Notes: generated by a model from the letters alone, not told the origin. A stretch of 50,513 bases of DNA from Dehalococcoidia bacterium (GCA_022823505.1 JAJEIA010000082.1:1-50513); one strand, 5' to 3'. Positions 1 to 8,895 are shown, counted from the first letter of the stretch. Numbers and translations: made by a program.

Positions 1-37
1 ACCCTTAATTGTCAATCGCGAACTAATTGGAGGAAAA

Positions 38-1201
38 ATGGCAGACATTCCCCTGTTTCCGGTAACTGTTGTAGGCAGCTGGCCCAGGCCGCCGGAATTG
101 ATTCAAGCCCTGAGACGCCGGCAGGCTGACGAGATTTCCGAGGACGAGTTCAGCGCCGTGGCGGACAAGGCGGTGCTGCAGGCCCTGAGGGAACAGGAAG
201 AGGCGGGGACGGACATCATCAGCGACGGCGAGCAGCGGCGCGACAACTTTTACTCTTACGTGGTTGGCAAAATAGCCGGAATGCAGCTGATGAAGGTGTC
301 CGAACTGCTGGACTACGCCAGGGACAGGGCGCGGCTGGAAGAGCAATTGCGGGCCCTGGACGTGCCGGCCTTCGCCATCAAGAGTCCAATCGTTGTTGAC
401 AGAATATTGACCAGGGAAGGTCTGTCCCTGGACGAACTGGCCTTCCTGAAGAGCCACACCGACAAGCCCATCAAGATTCCCATACCGGGACCCTATATGC
501 TCACCCGTTCCAGCTGGTTTGAGGGTCTTTCCGACAAAATCTACCCTTCCCCGGAAGACCTGGCCCGGGACGTGGTTGAGATTCTGCGGGAAGAGACCAT
601 TAGGCTGCGTGACATGGGCGCCGATTTCATCCAGTATGACGAGCCCATCCTGACCCAGGTGGTGCTGGGTGAGGAGTCCAGCGAGACCTTCATGTGCGCG
701 TCGCTGCCGCAGCGCCGGGACCCGACTACCGAGCTTGAGTTCGCCCTGCGGATGATGAACGAAGTGGCGGAGGGTATTGAAGGTGTGAAGCTGGGCGTCC
801 ATGTGTGCCGTGGCAACTGGAGCCGCAAGGAAGAGGTGCTGCTCACGGGCAATTATGGCCCGCTGCTGCCCTACTTGGTGCAGATGAACATTGACCAACT
901 GGTGCTGGAATGCGCCACGCCCCGCGCCGGGGAGATGGAAGTCTTCAAAGAATACGCCAACGAGAAGGAAATCGGGTTGGGTGTCGTGAACCCCCGTACC
1001 GATGAACTGGAATCGCCGGACCAGATAGTGGACCGGGTCAAGGAGATGCTCCAGTATTTTGACGCGGACAAGATTTACCTGAATCCCGACTGCGGGTTTG
1101 GCACATTCGCGGAAAGGAACATCAACACCTCCGAGGGCGCCTTCCACAAGATGAGGGTAATCGGCGAGGCGGCCCAGGAACTGCGCAAACAGTTTGGTTA
1201 A
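38..1201 (+). CDS. Cobalamin-independent methionine synthase (MetE C-domain) family methyltransferase
   Basis: This 387-residue protein matches the C-terminal catalytic barrel of cobalamin-independent methionine synthase. It lacks the N-terminal duplicate barrel of full MetE (about 750 residues), so it is a short form. The zinc-ligand pattern is visible: H255 and C257 in an HVCRGN motif, E291 in LVLECATPRAG and C352 in NPDCGFGTF. The E-to-C spacing of 61 residues equals that of E. coli MetE. An early DGEQRR motif is typical of the family. The ATG at 38 follows GGAGG at 29-33. Family members transfer a methyl group to a thiol acceptor; the donor and acceptor here are not known. Short forms act in methionine synthesis or in degradation of other methylated compounds, so no gene symbol is given. 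The next gene, osmC-like, starts 65 bp downstream on the same strand. Confidence 0.85.
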   Translation: MADIPLFPVTVVGSWPRPPELIQALRRRQADEISEDEFSAVADKAVLQALREQEEAGTDIISDGEQRRDNFYSYVVGKIAGMQLMKVSELLDYARDRARLEEQLRALDVPAFAIKSPIVVDRILTREGLSLDELAFLKSHTDKPIKIPIPGPYMLTRSSWFEGLSDKIYPSPEDLARDVVEILREETIRLRDMGADFIQYDEPILTQVVLGEESSETFMCASLPQRRDPTTELEFALRMMNEVAEGIEGVKLGVHVCRGNWSRKEEVLLTGNYGPLLPYLVQMNIDQLVLECATPRAGEMEVFKEYANEKEIGLGVVNPRTDELESPDQIVDRVKEMLQYFDADKIYLNPDCGFGTFAERNINTSEGAFHKMRVIGEAAQELRKQFG

Positions 1202-1266
1202 GGGTCCTTCCCCGGATAAGCCGAGACAGGGTTGAATTGGAAAGACAGGACGAGCAGGAGTAAGAA

Positions 1267-1803
1267 ATGGTTGAAGAAGAACGCGATCTCAACGGTCTGC
1301 CCCGGGAAAAGTTGACCCAGGTGCTGGACTCATTCAGGGACCCGGATGTATTCAACGCCGTCACCGGCCCCTGGAAGTCCAGGATTGCGTGGCAGGGCGG
1401 AATGCGGGCCCGGGCTTATATGCGGAACCACCAGGTGGACATGGATGAACCCGGCGACCTGACCGCCACCGACGTGGCCGCCAGCGCCCACGAACAATTG
1501 CTGTCGGCCATCGGAAGCTGCATGACGGTGGGATTCGTGGTGAACGCCACCAAGCAGGGGGTCCGGATTCACGACCTGGAAGTGGCTGTAGAGGGCTACT
1601 TTGACAACATCCGCAAGTGGGCCGGCGTCGAGGACGAGGGCAACCCGGGCTACGGGCAGATCTCGGCCAAGTGCTTCGTGCGCGCCGACGCCGACGAGGA
1701 CACCCTGCGAGAAATCTGGCGGCTGGCCGTGGAAGGCTCGCCCGTCACCCAGTCGGTGGCCAACCCAACCTCGGTGCAAACCGAGTTCGAAATGGTCGGC
1801 TGA
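1267..1803 (+). CDS. OsmC family protein
   Basis: A 178-residue OsmC/Ohr-superfamily protein. The central helix carries the peroxidatic-type cysteine C85 in the motif EQLLSAIGSCMTVGF. The C-terminal segment SPVTQSVANPTSV corresponds to the second conserved site, where classic OsmC and Ohr have Cys (CPVS..). Here it is Ser, so a two-cysteine peroxidase cycle is not possible with this pair. A thiol-reactive or ligand-binding role is possible. The ATG is preceded by a CAGGAG ribosome site near 1255. Its TGA stop overlaps the ATG of the rhodanese gene (ATGA), which implies translational coupling and a shared role in sulfur or redox handling. Confidence 0.85.
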   Translation: MVEEERDLNGLPREKLTQVLDSFRDPDVFNAVTGPWKSRIAWQGGMRARAYMRNHQVDMDEPGDLTATDVAASAHEQLLSAIGSCMTVGFVVNATKQGVRIHDLEVAVEGYFDNIRKWAGVEDEGNPGYGQISAKCFVRADADEDTLREIWRLAVEGSPVTQSVANPTSVQTEFEMVG

Positions 1804-2576
1804 TGGCGACTTTCGTATCGGCCGATTGGGTTGCCGAGCGCATCGGCCAGCCGGGGTACCTAGTAATCGATCCCCGGTCGGCCATGCGCTATTTGATGGG
1901 TCACCTGCGGGGCGCCGTCAGCGTCCCCTACAAGAAGCTGCAGACGCCAGACGGCAAGCTGGGCCCGCCGGAGCAACTCGCCGCCGCCTTCGGTGATGTC
2001 GGCCTGACCGACGACGTAACGCCGATCCTCTACGACCACCAGGACGGGCGCAACGCCGCCATGGCCGCCTGGGTGCTGCGGTACCTGGGCCGAAGCGACG
2101 TCCGCATCATGGACCTGCGCTACGAGGCGTGGAAGGACCAGGGCCGTGACGTGCTCTATCGTCCGGTACCCACCAGCGCCGCAAGCTTCACCATGCGCCT
2201 GAACCCGTCCGTTCGCGCCACGCTGGACGACGTGGCCGGACGCGGACCAGCCTCGCTGATCGACGCCCGCACCCCCGAGGAATTCCGCGGCGAGTTCGAG
2301 GCGGACCATCGGCCGGGGCATATTCCCGGCGCCGTGAGCATGCCCCATGCCGACCTCGCCGGCGTGGACGACAACCTGTTCGCGGACCAGGATGCGGTTC
2401 AGCAACGTTTTTCCGAGGCCGGAATTGCAGGTGGCGGACCCGTCATCGCCTACTGTCGCAGCGGAGTACGCGCCGCCGTCACCTGGCTGGCACTGGATCG
2501 GCTGGGATACGATGCAAGACTGTACGACGGGTCATTCATAGAGTGGATGGACAGCGACCAACCGGTAGAATCATAA
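1803..2576 (+). CDS. Tandem-domain rhodanese (sulfurtransferase)
   Basis: A 257-residue protein with two rhodanese domains. The N-terminal domain (about 1-120) keeps the fold (VIDPRSAMRYLMGHLRGAVSVPY) but has Asp in place of the loop cysteine (YDHQDGRNAA), so it is inactive. The C-terminal domain (about 135-255) has DARTPEEFRG, then HIPGAVSMPHADL and the active-site loop CRSGVRA with catalytic C218. This is the layout of thiosulfate or 3-mercaptopyruvate sulfurtransferases, which move sulfane sulfur to cyanide, thiols or acceptor proteins. The ATG at 1803 shares bases with the osmC-like stop, so the two are co-translated. Substrate is not decided by the sequence. Confidence 0.88.
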   Translation: MATFVSADWVAERIGQPGYLVIDPRSAMRYLMGHLRGAVSVPYKKLQTPDGKLGPPEQLAAAFGDVGLTDDVTPILYDHQDGRNAAMAAWVLRYLGRSDVRIMDLRYEAWKDQGRDVLYRPVPTSAASFTMRLNPSVRATLDDVAGRGPASLIDARTPEEFRGEFEADHRPGHIPGAVSMPHADLAGVDDNLFADQDAVQQRFSEAGIAGGGPVIAYCRSGVRAAVTWLALDRLGYDARLYDGSFIEWMDSDQPVES

Positions 2577-3454
2577 ACGTCGCCGAACGCGCGGCCAATA
2601 AGTTGCCGCGCCGGCTGCGACGCCCCATACGGGCGTCGAACAAAACCGACAGCTGCTCCGGACGATAACCGGACCGACACCATCGGCTGTCAGACACAGG
2701 TGCACGGCTCGGCCCGGCCGGTGACCAGTTTTCACGGGCGGCACTGGAGCTTTCGGTTCGCGATGCAGCGACTTCGCAGCGCGCCGCCGGTCGAGGCGAC
2801 GCGCTGGACTCATTTGAACGATTGGCTTTTCGGCATTGGCCGCAACTCGACGCGGGCGCCGGCCCGGCCCGAGGGGTCTTCGCGACGTTGCCCACCGGAA
2901 ATATTCATGTGATTGGGCGTGTGCGCGTGTGCGGCCCGTGGTCACGTTACGTCACGTTCCAAGCAGAAACTGACCGCAACGAGCCCCGGTCGTGCAATTT
3001 ACGACACGGGCCCAGTGCAAAATCCCGATGTGCACGAGTTGCGGCCTGCACGCGCGCGGAACGATCCGTCCACTCTAGGAATGCACGCTCCAGATGGTTA
3101 TGTCTACCGGGATGCACGCGTTACAATTGCCATCGCGCCGGCATCGCCAGCCACAATACGCAAATAGTTCAATGAACGTCGGCCGCAACATGTCGCATGA
3201 GATCGAACATGCTGACCCTGCGAAGCTGTGGTGATGGGTGGACGGTTTCATTGGGATATTTGTGTGGAGGTCGTGGCGGTTGCCGTGGTCGCAGTGTCAC
3301 TCGCCTTGGCGGTGGTGGCAAATGCGCCCTCCCTTACCGTTATAAGTCATAGCATTCGACACACCGACAGTCTCTCATTTCCTGCGTACCGTTGATCGGC
3401 CTATTTCTCTATCCCATGTAACCTGACCAATGCGCGGCCACTTGAGGTAACGGG
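2577..3454. other. Gene-free stretch (878 bp)
   Basis: No convincing gene is seen. Open frames exist on both strands, but their translations are Arg/Ala/Pro-rich and low in normal protein character, overlap one another, and match no family I recognise. Around 2938-2960 there is a GTCACGTTACGTCACGTT run, a short direct repeat of GTCACGT. The right half (about 3100-3450) is less GC-rich and ends at the ribosome site of the surface-protein gene, so regulatory sequence for that gene is likely there. No tRNA cloverleaf or long hairpin was found by eye. Confidence 0.5.
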
Positions 3455-4612
3455 ATGTTGCCCTCAAACACCAGATGGATGCGTCTGGCCGTCATCGTCT
3501 TTGCTGCGGCAGCCATCGCGGCAGTCATGCTGTTCATTGCCCTCTCCGGCGCCCTCGTCCCCCGCGCCGGCGCACAGTCCGATGAACTGTGCCCGGAGGT
3601 GACTATGATAAGCGCCGAGGCGCTATACACGCTCTACTTGGTTGAAAGAGTCGGCAGTGGGTTCAGGCAGTTGGGCCTGAGCAATCGCGACATCGGGAGT
3701 TCCATCACGCTGGACAACATCAATGCCGTTCTCGGATTCCAGATCGAACGCTCTGGCGTACTCACCGACGAAGTCACGTATAAACACAGAGTGGACGAGA
3801 GGCACAGTTCTTACATCATCGTTGGTTATGAAGATGACACGGACAACGACTACAACGATGCCGTGATTCGCCGGGAAACAAATTGCTCGCCGCCTGACGG
3901 CAACGGCAACAACGATGGCAACGGCAACGGCACCGAGGACCCGACCGAAGAACCCACTGAAGAGCCAACCCAGCCACCGGCTACTTCAACACCAGTGCCG
4001 GACGATGATGATGACGATGACGATGACGACCCGCCGGTAGTGCGGGACCCGACAGAGCCGCCCAAGCCCACCGCGGAACTGACCGCCGTGCCTACCGCAG
4101 TGCCCACCGTGGCGCCGACCGCCGTGCCGACTGCCGTGCCCACCGTGGCGCCTACCGCAGTACCCACCGTGGCGGCGACGGCCGCACCGGTCCCCACTCA
4201 GGACTCCACTCCCGAAACGGCCGCCACCGAATCGCCGGAGACGGCAGCAGCGCAGGAGACAGAGACGGAGCCGACGGCCACACCCACGCCAACTCCGACG
4301 CCCGCACCGGCGCCTACCAATACTCCCACTCCAACCCCCACACCGGAGCCGACCGCGACGCCCACGCCCACCCTGACGCCGACACCGTTACCGACGCCCA
4401 CGACCCAGCCGGCGCCGACCACGGCGGCCGCAGCGGTTGCCACTCCTTCGCCGACACCCGAGACAGCGACCGTGCCCGAACGCGTGCGCAGCACCCTGGT
4501 TGGAGCCGCCAACACCCTTCGGGACCGCAACACCCTCATCATCCTGCTGATAATCATCGGCGTTTCGATCGTGGGCGTCTTCACCTATCTGATCCTGCGG
4601 AGAAGGCAGTAG
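3455..4612 (+). CDS. Membrane-anchored surface protein with DUF4114-like head and Pro/Thr stalk
   Basis: A 385-residue protein with an N-terminal hydrophobic signal segment (residues 10-35) and a possible signal peptidase site after A40 (RAGA-Q). The folded part (about 41-145) contains a GYEDDTDNDYNDAV motif like the acidic, probably calcium-binding end of DUF4114 domains. Then come Asn/Gly-rich and Glu/Pro/Thr segments, a run of ten Asp residues, and a long stalk built of PTAVPTVA and PTPTPT units. The end is a transmembrane helix (about 357-380) with an RRRQ tail inside the cell. This is the layout of a cell-surface protein with the head outside on a flexible stalk, anchored by its C-terminus. 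Ligand unknown. The ATG follows a GAGGT element. Confidence 0.7.
   Translation: MLPSNTRWMRLAVIVFAAAAIAAVMLFIALSGALVPRAGAQSDELCPEVTMISAEALYTLYLVERVGSGFRQLGLSNRDIGSSITLDNINAVLGFQIERSGVLTDEVTYKHRVDERHSSYIIVGYEDDTDNDYNDAVIRRETNCSPPDGNGNNDGNGNGTEDPTEEPTEEPTQPPATSTPVPDDDDDDDDDDPPVVRDPTEPPKPTAELTAVPTAVPTVAPTAVPTAVPTVAPTAVPTVAATAAPVPTQDSTPETAATESPETAAAQETETEPTATPTPTPTPAPAPTNTPTPTPTPEPTATPTPTLTPTPLPTPTTQPAPTTAAAAVATPSPTPETATVPERVRSTLVGAANTLRDRNTLIILLIIIGVSIVGVFTYLILRRRQ
4001..4410 (+). repeat. Low-complexity coding repeats (Asp run and Pro/Thr units)
   Basis: Inside the surface-protein gene. A GAT/GAC run codes ten Asp residues (about 4001-4030). It is followed by 12-bp units coding PTAV/PTVA (about 4085-4185) and 6-bp units coding PT (about 4270-4410). 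Such in-frame arrays are prone to length change by slippage, which would vary stalk length without breaking the frame. Confidence 0.75.
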
Positions 4613-4789
4613 GCTACGGGTTCAGGCCGAATGTTACCGGCTCACCCGGTTCCGGTGGCCGGGTCGCACAGCGGGAGGTGGGCCGAGTTCCGGCCAAAGC
4701 CGACACGGGTCCACGTTGCGCCGGGGCTCGCGGCGTGGCAATCTCCCCTCGTTCAATCCATACCGCCGCGAACTGCAAAGGAGACCGTC

Positions 4790-5638
4790 ATGCCGCCCAA
4801 CCTGGTGCCCTACCTGCTTTACGAACCCGAGGACTCGGGGATCCTGTGGATCAAGTTCAACCGGCCGGAACGCATGAACGCGCTCATCGGCTCATCCGAG
4901 GAGAACGGCACCGTCGCCAAGGTGGGCGAGTACATGCGTGCCGGCGACGACGACCCCAACGTGCGCGTCATGGTGCTCACCGGCGTCGGTCGCGGTTTCT
5001 GCTCCGGCGCCGACATGCGCCGCGACAACTCGCCGGACGTCACGGGCGAGAACTTCGTCGGCAACCGGGGAACCATCGAGGGCCCGGACGCGGCCCGGGA
5101 GCACTTCTACCATGGCTTCACCAAGCTGCACCGAGACATATCCCAGGTGCGCAAGCCCACCATCGCGATGATCAACGGCCCCGCCGTGGGATCAGGCATG
5201 GACATGGCGCTGCACTGCGACATCCGCCTGGGCTGCGAGAACACGCGATTCATCGGATACCAGCAGCTGGGCCAGATCATCGAGAACGGCGGCAGCTACT
5301 ACCTGCCCAAGATGGTCGGCCTGGGCCGCGCCCTGGAGTTCGCCTACACCGGCCACCTGGACGCCAAGCGAGCCTACGAGTGGGGCATGCTCAACTACCT
5401 GGTTCCCTCTGAAGACCTGGAGCAGACCACCCGCGACCTGTGCGACCGCATCATCCGCACGCCGCCCATGGTGCAGTGGATCAGCAAACGCATCATGCGC
5501 GCGGCCCTGGACAGCACGCTGGAGACCACCATGACGCTGACCTCCAACGCCGGCGGCATCCTCAGCGGCTCAGAGGACGCCCACGAAGCGCGCCGGGCGT
5601 TCCTGGAGAAGCGCGCCCCCGAGTTCAAGGGGCGGTAG
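4790..5638 (+). CDS. Enoyl-CoA hydratase/isomerase family protein
   Basis: A 282-residue crotonase-fold protein. The N-terminal FNRPERMNAL segment and the oxyanion-hole signatures GFCSGADM and INGPAVGSGMDMAL are clear. CoA-thioester chemistry (hydration, isomerisation or a related reaction in fatty-acid or branched-chain acid breakdown) is expected, but crotonase substrates cannot be read from sequence. The start is set by AAGGAG at 4778-4783 before ATG 4790; the frame is open further upstream but that part lacks family similarity. No other beta-oxidation gene is adjacent; a second crotonase lies at 32721-33557. Confidence 0.85.
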   Translation: MPPNLVPYLLYEPEDSGILWIKFNRPERMNALIGSSEENGTVAKVGEYMRAGDDDPNVRVMVLTGVGRGFCSGADMRRDNSPDVTGENFVGNRGTIEGPDAAREHFYHGFTKLHRDISQVRKPTIAMINGPAVGSGMDMALHCDIRLGCENTRFIGYQQLGQIIENGGSYYLPKMVGLGRALEFAYTGHLDAKRAYEWGMLNYLVPSEDLEQTTRDLCDRIIRTPPMVQWISKRIMRAALDSTLETTMTLTSNAGGILSGSEDAHEARRAFLEKRAPEFKGR

Positions 5639-5683
5639 GTTCGCCCATCCTTTCGCCGTCCCTTTCCTGCGCGCCAGCGCAGG

Positions 5684-5689
5684 TATAAT
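5684..5689 (+). promoter_or_regulatory. -10 element before Uma2 gene
   Basis: A perfect TATAAT lies 36 bp before the Uma2 start codon, in the gap after the crotonase gene. The -35 region is weak (TTTCCT at non-ideal spacing), so only the -10 is called. Confidence 0.5.
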
Positions 5690-5724
5690 GCGGTTTACCA
5701 CCCCGTGCGGCAGCGAGGTTCAGC

Positions 5725-6465
5725 ATGACCACCGCCGACAGCGCCATCACCAAGATCCAGCAGTCCGAGGAGTTCTTTGTGTTTCCGGACCCGCCGGAAA
5801 TTCTCGAAGACAAGATAACCAACTTTGATCACCTCGCCGCCAACGGCAACGTCCACCATCTGTCGATGCATTTCGGCAACCCCGATACCACTCTTGTCGC
5901 CGGCGAACGTTACCTGGCCCTGGCGCCGACGCGGGACATGACCGGCCTGCGCTATCCCGATCTCCTGATAGCCTTCGACGTGGACCCGGCGACTTACCAC
6001 CGTCGACGGGCTTATGTCATCTCAGACCAGGGCAAGCCGCCCGATTTCGTCATGGAAGTGGCATCGCCCAGCACCAGGCGTATCGACGCCACCGACAAAC
6101 GAAACGATTACGCCTCCCTGGGTGTCCGAGAATACTGGCGCTTTGATGAAACCGTCGGAGGGCGCTTGCCCAAGCTGGCCGGCGACCGCCTGACGGATGG
6201 CCAGTATGAGCCAATACCCATTGAGGAGATTGCAGAGGGCATCCTGCAGGGCTACAGTACCGTCCTGAACCTGCGCCTCCGCTGGGAACAGGGCTGGCTC
6301 AGATGGTATGACCCGGCGACCGGGCGCCATATTCTGACCTTCACCGACGAACGGGCCAGGGCTGACCGTGCCGAAGCTGAACTTGACGCCGAACGGGCAG
6401 CCCGCGCTGCCGCCGAATCCCGCATAGCCGAACTGGAACAGAGGCTCCGCAGTCAGAACACTTGA
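5725..6465 (+). CDS. Uma2 family (DUF820) predicted endonuclease
   Basis: A 246-residue protein of the Uma2/DUF820 family, a PD-(D/E)XK-fold nuclease group common in Cyanobacteria and Chloroflexota. The fold signatures are RYPDLLIAFDVD (catalytic Asp strand), DFVMEVASPST (catalytic Glu strand) and DKRNDYASLGVREYWRFDE (Lys/Arg helix followed by the conserved EYW(V/R)-D strand). The last 40 residues (from about 205) form a charged Ala/Glu/Arg coiled coil. Function in the cell is not established for the family. A perfect -10 box lies 36 bp upstream, and a palindromic repeat follows the stop. A distant second member is at 47810-48490. Confidence 0.85.
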   Translation: MTTADSAITKIQQSEEFFVFPDPPEILEDKITNFDHLAANGNVHHLSMHFGNPDTTLVAGERYLALAPTRDMTGLRYPDLLIAFDVDPATYHRRRAYVISDQGKPPDFVMEVASPSTRRIDATDKRNDYASLGVREYWRFDETVGGRLPKLAGDRLTDGQYEPIPIEEIAEGILQGYSTVLNLRLRWEQGWLRWYDPATGRHILTFTDERARADRAEAELDAERAARAAAESRIAELEQRLRSQNT

Positions 6466-6494
6466 ACCAAGGGACTGCGTACCCGCGATCTCGT

Positions 6495-6528
6495 AATTCG
6501 GGGGCGAATGATCATTCGCCCCTGAATT
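6495..6528. repeat. Palindromic intergenic repeat, copy 1
   Basis: A 34-bp inverted repeat with one mismatch; the core is GGGGCGAATGA followed directly by its reverse complement (6501-6522), flanked by AATTC and GAATT arms. It sits between two convergent genes. There is no T-tract, so it is not a classic intrinsic terminator. The same core recurs at 17790, 21022 and 26083. Confidence 0.85.
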
Positions 6529-6546
6529 ATGGTAGACCCAACACTA

Positions 6547-7068
6547 TCAGTCCGCAAACGTGAGCGCCTGGCCGAACTTCTCGCCGTGGGTGATCTCGGA
6601 CATGGGCTTGCGCGGCGTGCCCGTGCCCGGCTCACGCATGATGCGGTAGCCGAAGGGCAGCACGGTAATGAGTTCCATGTCCTCCGGGATGCCCAACAGG
6701 GACTTGACCTCGTCCTGCTGCTCCCCGCGAATGCCCACAAAGCAGGTGCCCAGGCCCTCTGACCAGGCCACCAGTTCCATCTGTTGCAGCGCTCGGCCCG
6801 CGTCCAGTTGCGGACGCCTTGTCTCTCCCATCACCACCGCGATGGCAACCTGGGACTTGCCGATGAAGGAGCCCTGGGTGCAGATTTCGCCCAACCGTTT
6901 GATGGTGTCGGCGTCGCGCACCGCTATGAAGTGCCAGGGTTGGGTGTTGCTGGAACTGGGCGCCCAGCGGGCCGCCTGCAGGATCTTGTGCAGGACCGCG
7001 TCTGAAACCGGCGCGTCGGTGAAGTCGCGGATGGTGCGACGGGTGCGGATGGCATTGAAAACGTCCAT
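6547..7068 (-). CDS. Nitroreductase family protein
   Basis: A 173-residue FMN-dependent nitroreductase-fold protein. The N-terminus has the conserved R-TRRTIRDFTD and APSSSNTQPWHF segments, in which Arg and Asn/Ser bind FMN. A late GIPEDMELITVLPFGY matches the dimerisation and flavin-binding region. These enzymes use NAD(P)H to reduce nitro compounds, quinones or enones, or take part in cofactor breakdown; the substrate is unknown. ATG 7068 is preceded by a GAGG site. It lies 63 bp downstream of the SMP-30 gene on the same strand, so the two may form one transcript. Confidence 0.88.
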   Translation of the reverse strand: MDVFNAIRTRRTIRDFTDAPVSDAVLHKILQAARWAPSSSNTQPWHFIAVRDADTIKRLGEICTQGSFIGKSQVAIAVVMGETRRPQLDAGRALQQMELVAWSEGLGTCFVGIRGEQQDEVKSLLGIPEDMELITVLPFGYRIMREPGTGTPRKPMSEITHGEKFGQALTFAD

Positions 7069-7131
7069 TTGTGTACCTCGAACGGATGTGACCGGGCCAA
7101 GGCTGAAGCGGATAGGCCGGCGGTTGGCTGT

Positions 7132-8049
7132 TTATCGCACCGGCGGCCACATGATCCAGCCCCGGCGTCCGGTGTTGCGCAGGCGCAGCAGGTGACCGCC
7201 CAGCGTGGTGACGTACAGGCTGCTCTGGTCGGCGTCCCCGAAGCAGCAGTTGGTGGGCATGTCGACCCCCACGGGCATGGGATAGGTCTCCAACACGCGC
7301 CCCTCCGGCGTCCACACGTAGAGCATGGGTCCGGGCCCACTGGCCCAGTTGCCGGCCGTGCCCACGATGTTACCCTCGGAGTCGAGGCACATGCCGTCGA
7401 TGCCGCGCTGGGGGCCGCGGTGGTCGGTGCCAAACTGGTGCAGAACGATGTACTGGCCCAGCGACCCATCGTCGTTGATGGGGTACGAGCGCAGTTCGCG
7501 GACGGCGCCCGGCTCATTGTCGGTCTGGATGATGTAGAGGGTCTGGTCATCCGGCGACACCAGGAGCCCGTTGGTCCCGGTGGTGTCGAAGGTGACCTGC
7601 TGGCAGGTATAGGATCCATCCGGCTGCGGGTCGGCGCGCAGGATGTCCCGGCCGGACATCTCAGGCTGCTCGCTGGGGTCGATGTTGCCGGCGTTCCAGG
7701 GGTTGCTGAACCAGATGCGGCCCTGCCGGTCGATGGCCAGGTCGTTGGGCGTGTTCAACCTCTGGTCCCCGAGGCGGTCGACGATGGTCGTGGTGGTGCC
7801 GTTGGACTCGAAACGGACGATGGCCCGCCCGCCGGAGCAGCATCCGTAGAGCCGGCCCTCGGCGTCGAAGGCCAGCCCGTTGGTATGGTTGGTGTTCTCC
7901 CGGTGCACCGTGCATTCGCCGGTGTCAGGGTGGTACGCCATGATGCGGCTGGCGGGTATGTGGGTGAAGAGAAGGCGGCGGCCATCCCAGGCGGGGCCTT
8001 CGGTCAGGCGGCTGAAGGGTCCGGCGACGTGCTCCCATTGCAGTGCCAT
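7132..8049 (-). CDS. SMP-30/gluconolactonase-like beta-propeller
   Basis: A 305-residue six-bladed propeller of the SMP-30/gluconolaconase/LRE-like family. Metal-site signatures are visible: the first-blade Glu in TEGPAWDG, Asn residues in TNGLAFD and NTPNDLAIDRQGRIWFSNP, and the late Asp in RGIDGMCLDSEGNI. Members hydrolyse sugar lactones or other esters with a divalent metal. No signal peptide is seen. The start is set by TCCTCC (plus strand, about 8054-8060), giving GGAGGA before the ATG. A paralogue at 22224-23156 shares length, metal motifs and the WIMWP ending. Substrate unknown. Confidence 0.85.
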   Translation of the reverse strand: MALQWEHVAGPFSRLTEGPAWDGRRLLFTHIPASRIMAYHPDTGECTVHRENTNHTNGLAFDAEGRLYGCCSGGRAIVRFESNGTTTTIVDRLGDQRLNTPNDLAIDRQGRIWFSNPWNAGNIDPSEQPEMSGRDILRADPQPDGSYTCQQVTFDTTGTNGLLVSPDDQTLYIIQTDNEPGAVRELRSYPINDDGSLGQYIVLHQFGTDHRGPQRGIDGMCLDSEGNIVGTAGNWASGPGPMLYVWTPEGRVLETYPMPVGVDMPTNCCFGDADQSSLYVTTLGGHLLRLRNTGRRGWIMWPPVR

Positions 8050-8292
8050 GCTGTCCTCCTGGATCGGGTTGGGAAATTATCGATTGAGTGTTCCGTGCGA
8101 CCACACACCGGGTGTGGGGCTGGGTGGCGTCATTGTATGCGACCGCGCGGTCAAAGTCATCGCGAACGCCCCGCGGAGCGCCGGGCCCTCGGGCGGATCC
8201 AGGCAACCTACGGTTGCGGGCACCACGTGCCAGCCACTACAGTATCCGAGTTGAAACTACCGGTGAACGCGCACCAAGGAGAATAGGACTAT

Positions 8293-8895
8293 ATGACCCA
8301 GAGCAATCGACTGCGCAGCGGCAACGTCGCCGCTCCCAAAACCGGCGTCACGGTCTACGAGGCCATCCACAACCGCCGCATGAACAACGAATTCACCGAT
8401 GATGTGCCCAGCCGGGAGTCCCTGCAGCGGATGCTGGACGCGGCGGTGTGGGCTCCCAACCACCGGCTCACCAACCCCTGGCGGTTCTTCGTGCTGGACA
8501 AGGGCGGCCGGAAGCGCGCGGAAGTCGCGCAGTTGGCCTACGACAACCTGTTCGCCCGCAGTGGCAACCACGAACACGCCGACGGCAGCCGTCAGCGGGT
8601 GCTCGACGCTCCGGCACTGATCTACGTGTACAGCGTGCCCGCCGACACCGAGGAGATGACCCAGGAGAACTACGCGGCGGCCTGCTGCGCGGTGCAGAAC
8701 CTGCTGCTGGCCGCCGTTGCTGAGGGCCTGGCCGGCGACTGGAGCACCGGGAACACCACCCGGCACCCGGCCCTGGCGGAAACCCTGGGCGGCGAATCCG
8801 ACTGGACCATGGTCGGGGCGCTGTTCATCGGGCAGCCGGCGCGTCCGTCAGCGTCGGTGCGTGCGCCGGCCGATGAAGTCACCGCCTGGCTGTAG
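8293..8895 (+). CDS. Nitroreductase family protein (YdjA-like)
   Basis: A 200-residue nitroreductase-fold protein, longer than and only distantly similar to the one at 6547-7068. Signatures are IHNRRMNNEFTDD, AVWAPNHRLTNPWRFFVL (FMN binding; the NxxxxxPW pattern is like the YdjA/Frm2 branch) and WTMVGALFIGQP. The YdjA-type branch reduces nitroaromatics with NADPH; the true substrate is unknown. It is divergent from the SMP-30 gene, sharing a 243-bp upstream region. A GGAGAAT element about 8 bp before the ATG serves as ribosome site. Confidence 0.85.
   Translation: MTQSNRLRSGNVAAPKTGVTVYEAIHNRRMNNEFTDDVPSRESLQRMLDAAVWAPNHRLTNPWRFFVLDKGGRKRAEVAQLAYDNLFARSGNHEHADGSRQRVLDAPALIYVYSVPADTEEMTQENYAAACCAVQNLLLAAVAEGLAGDWSTGNTTRHPALAETLGGESDWTMVGALFIGQPARPSASVRAPADEVTAWL

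Noticed and set aside
2571-3175. Overlapping open frames on both strands in the long gap
   Set aside because: Translations are Arg/Pro/Ala-rich, overlap each other and lack family marks and ribosome sites.
4085-4410. Repeated units resembling a CRISPR or minisatellite
   Set aside because: Repeats are in-frame codons for a Pro/Thr stalk with no unique spacers.
8141-8152. Perfect 12-bp palindrome GACCGCGCGGTC between divergent SMP-30 and nitroreductase genes
   Set aside because: A GC palindrome of this length is expected several times by chance in a window of this size; no repeated copy was seen.
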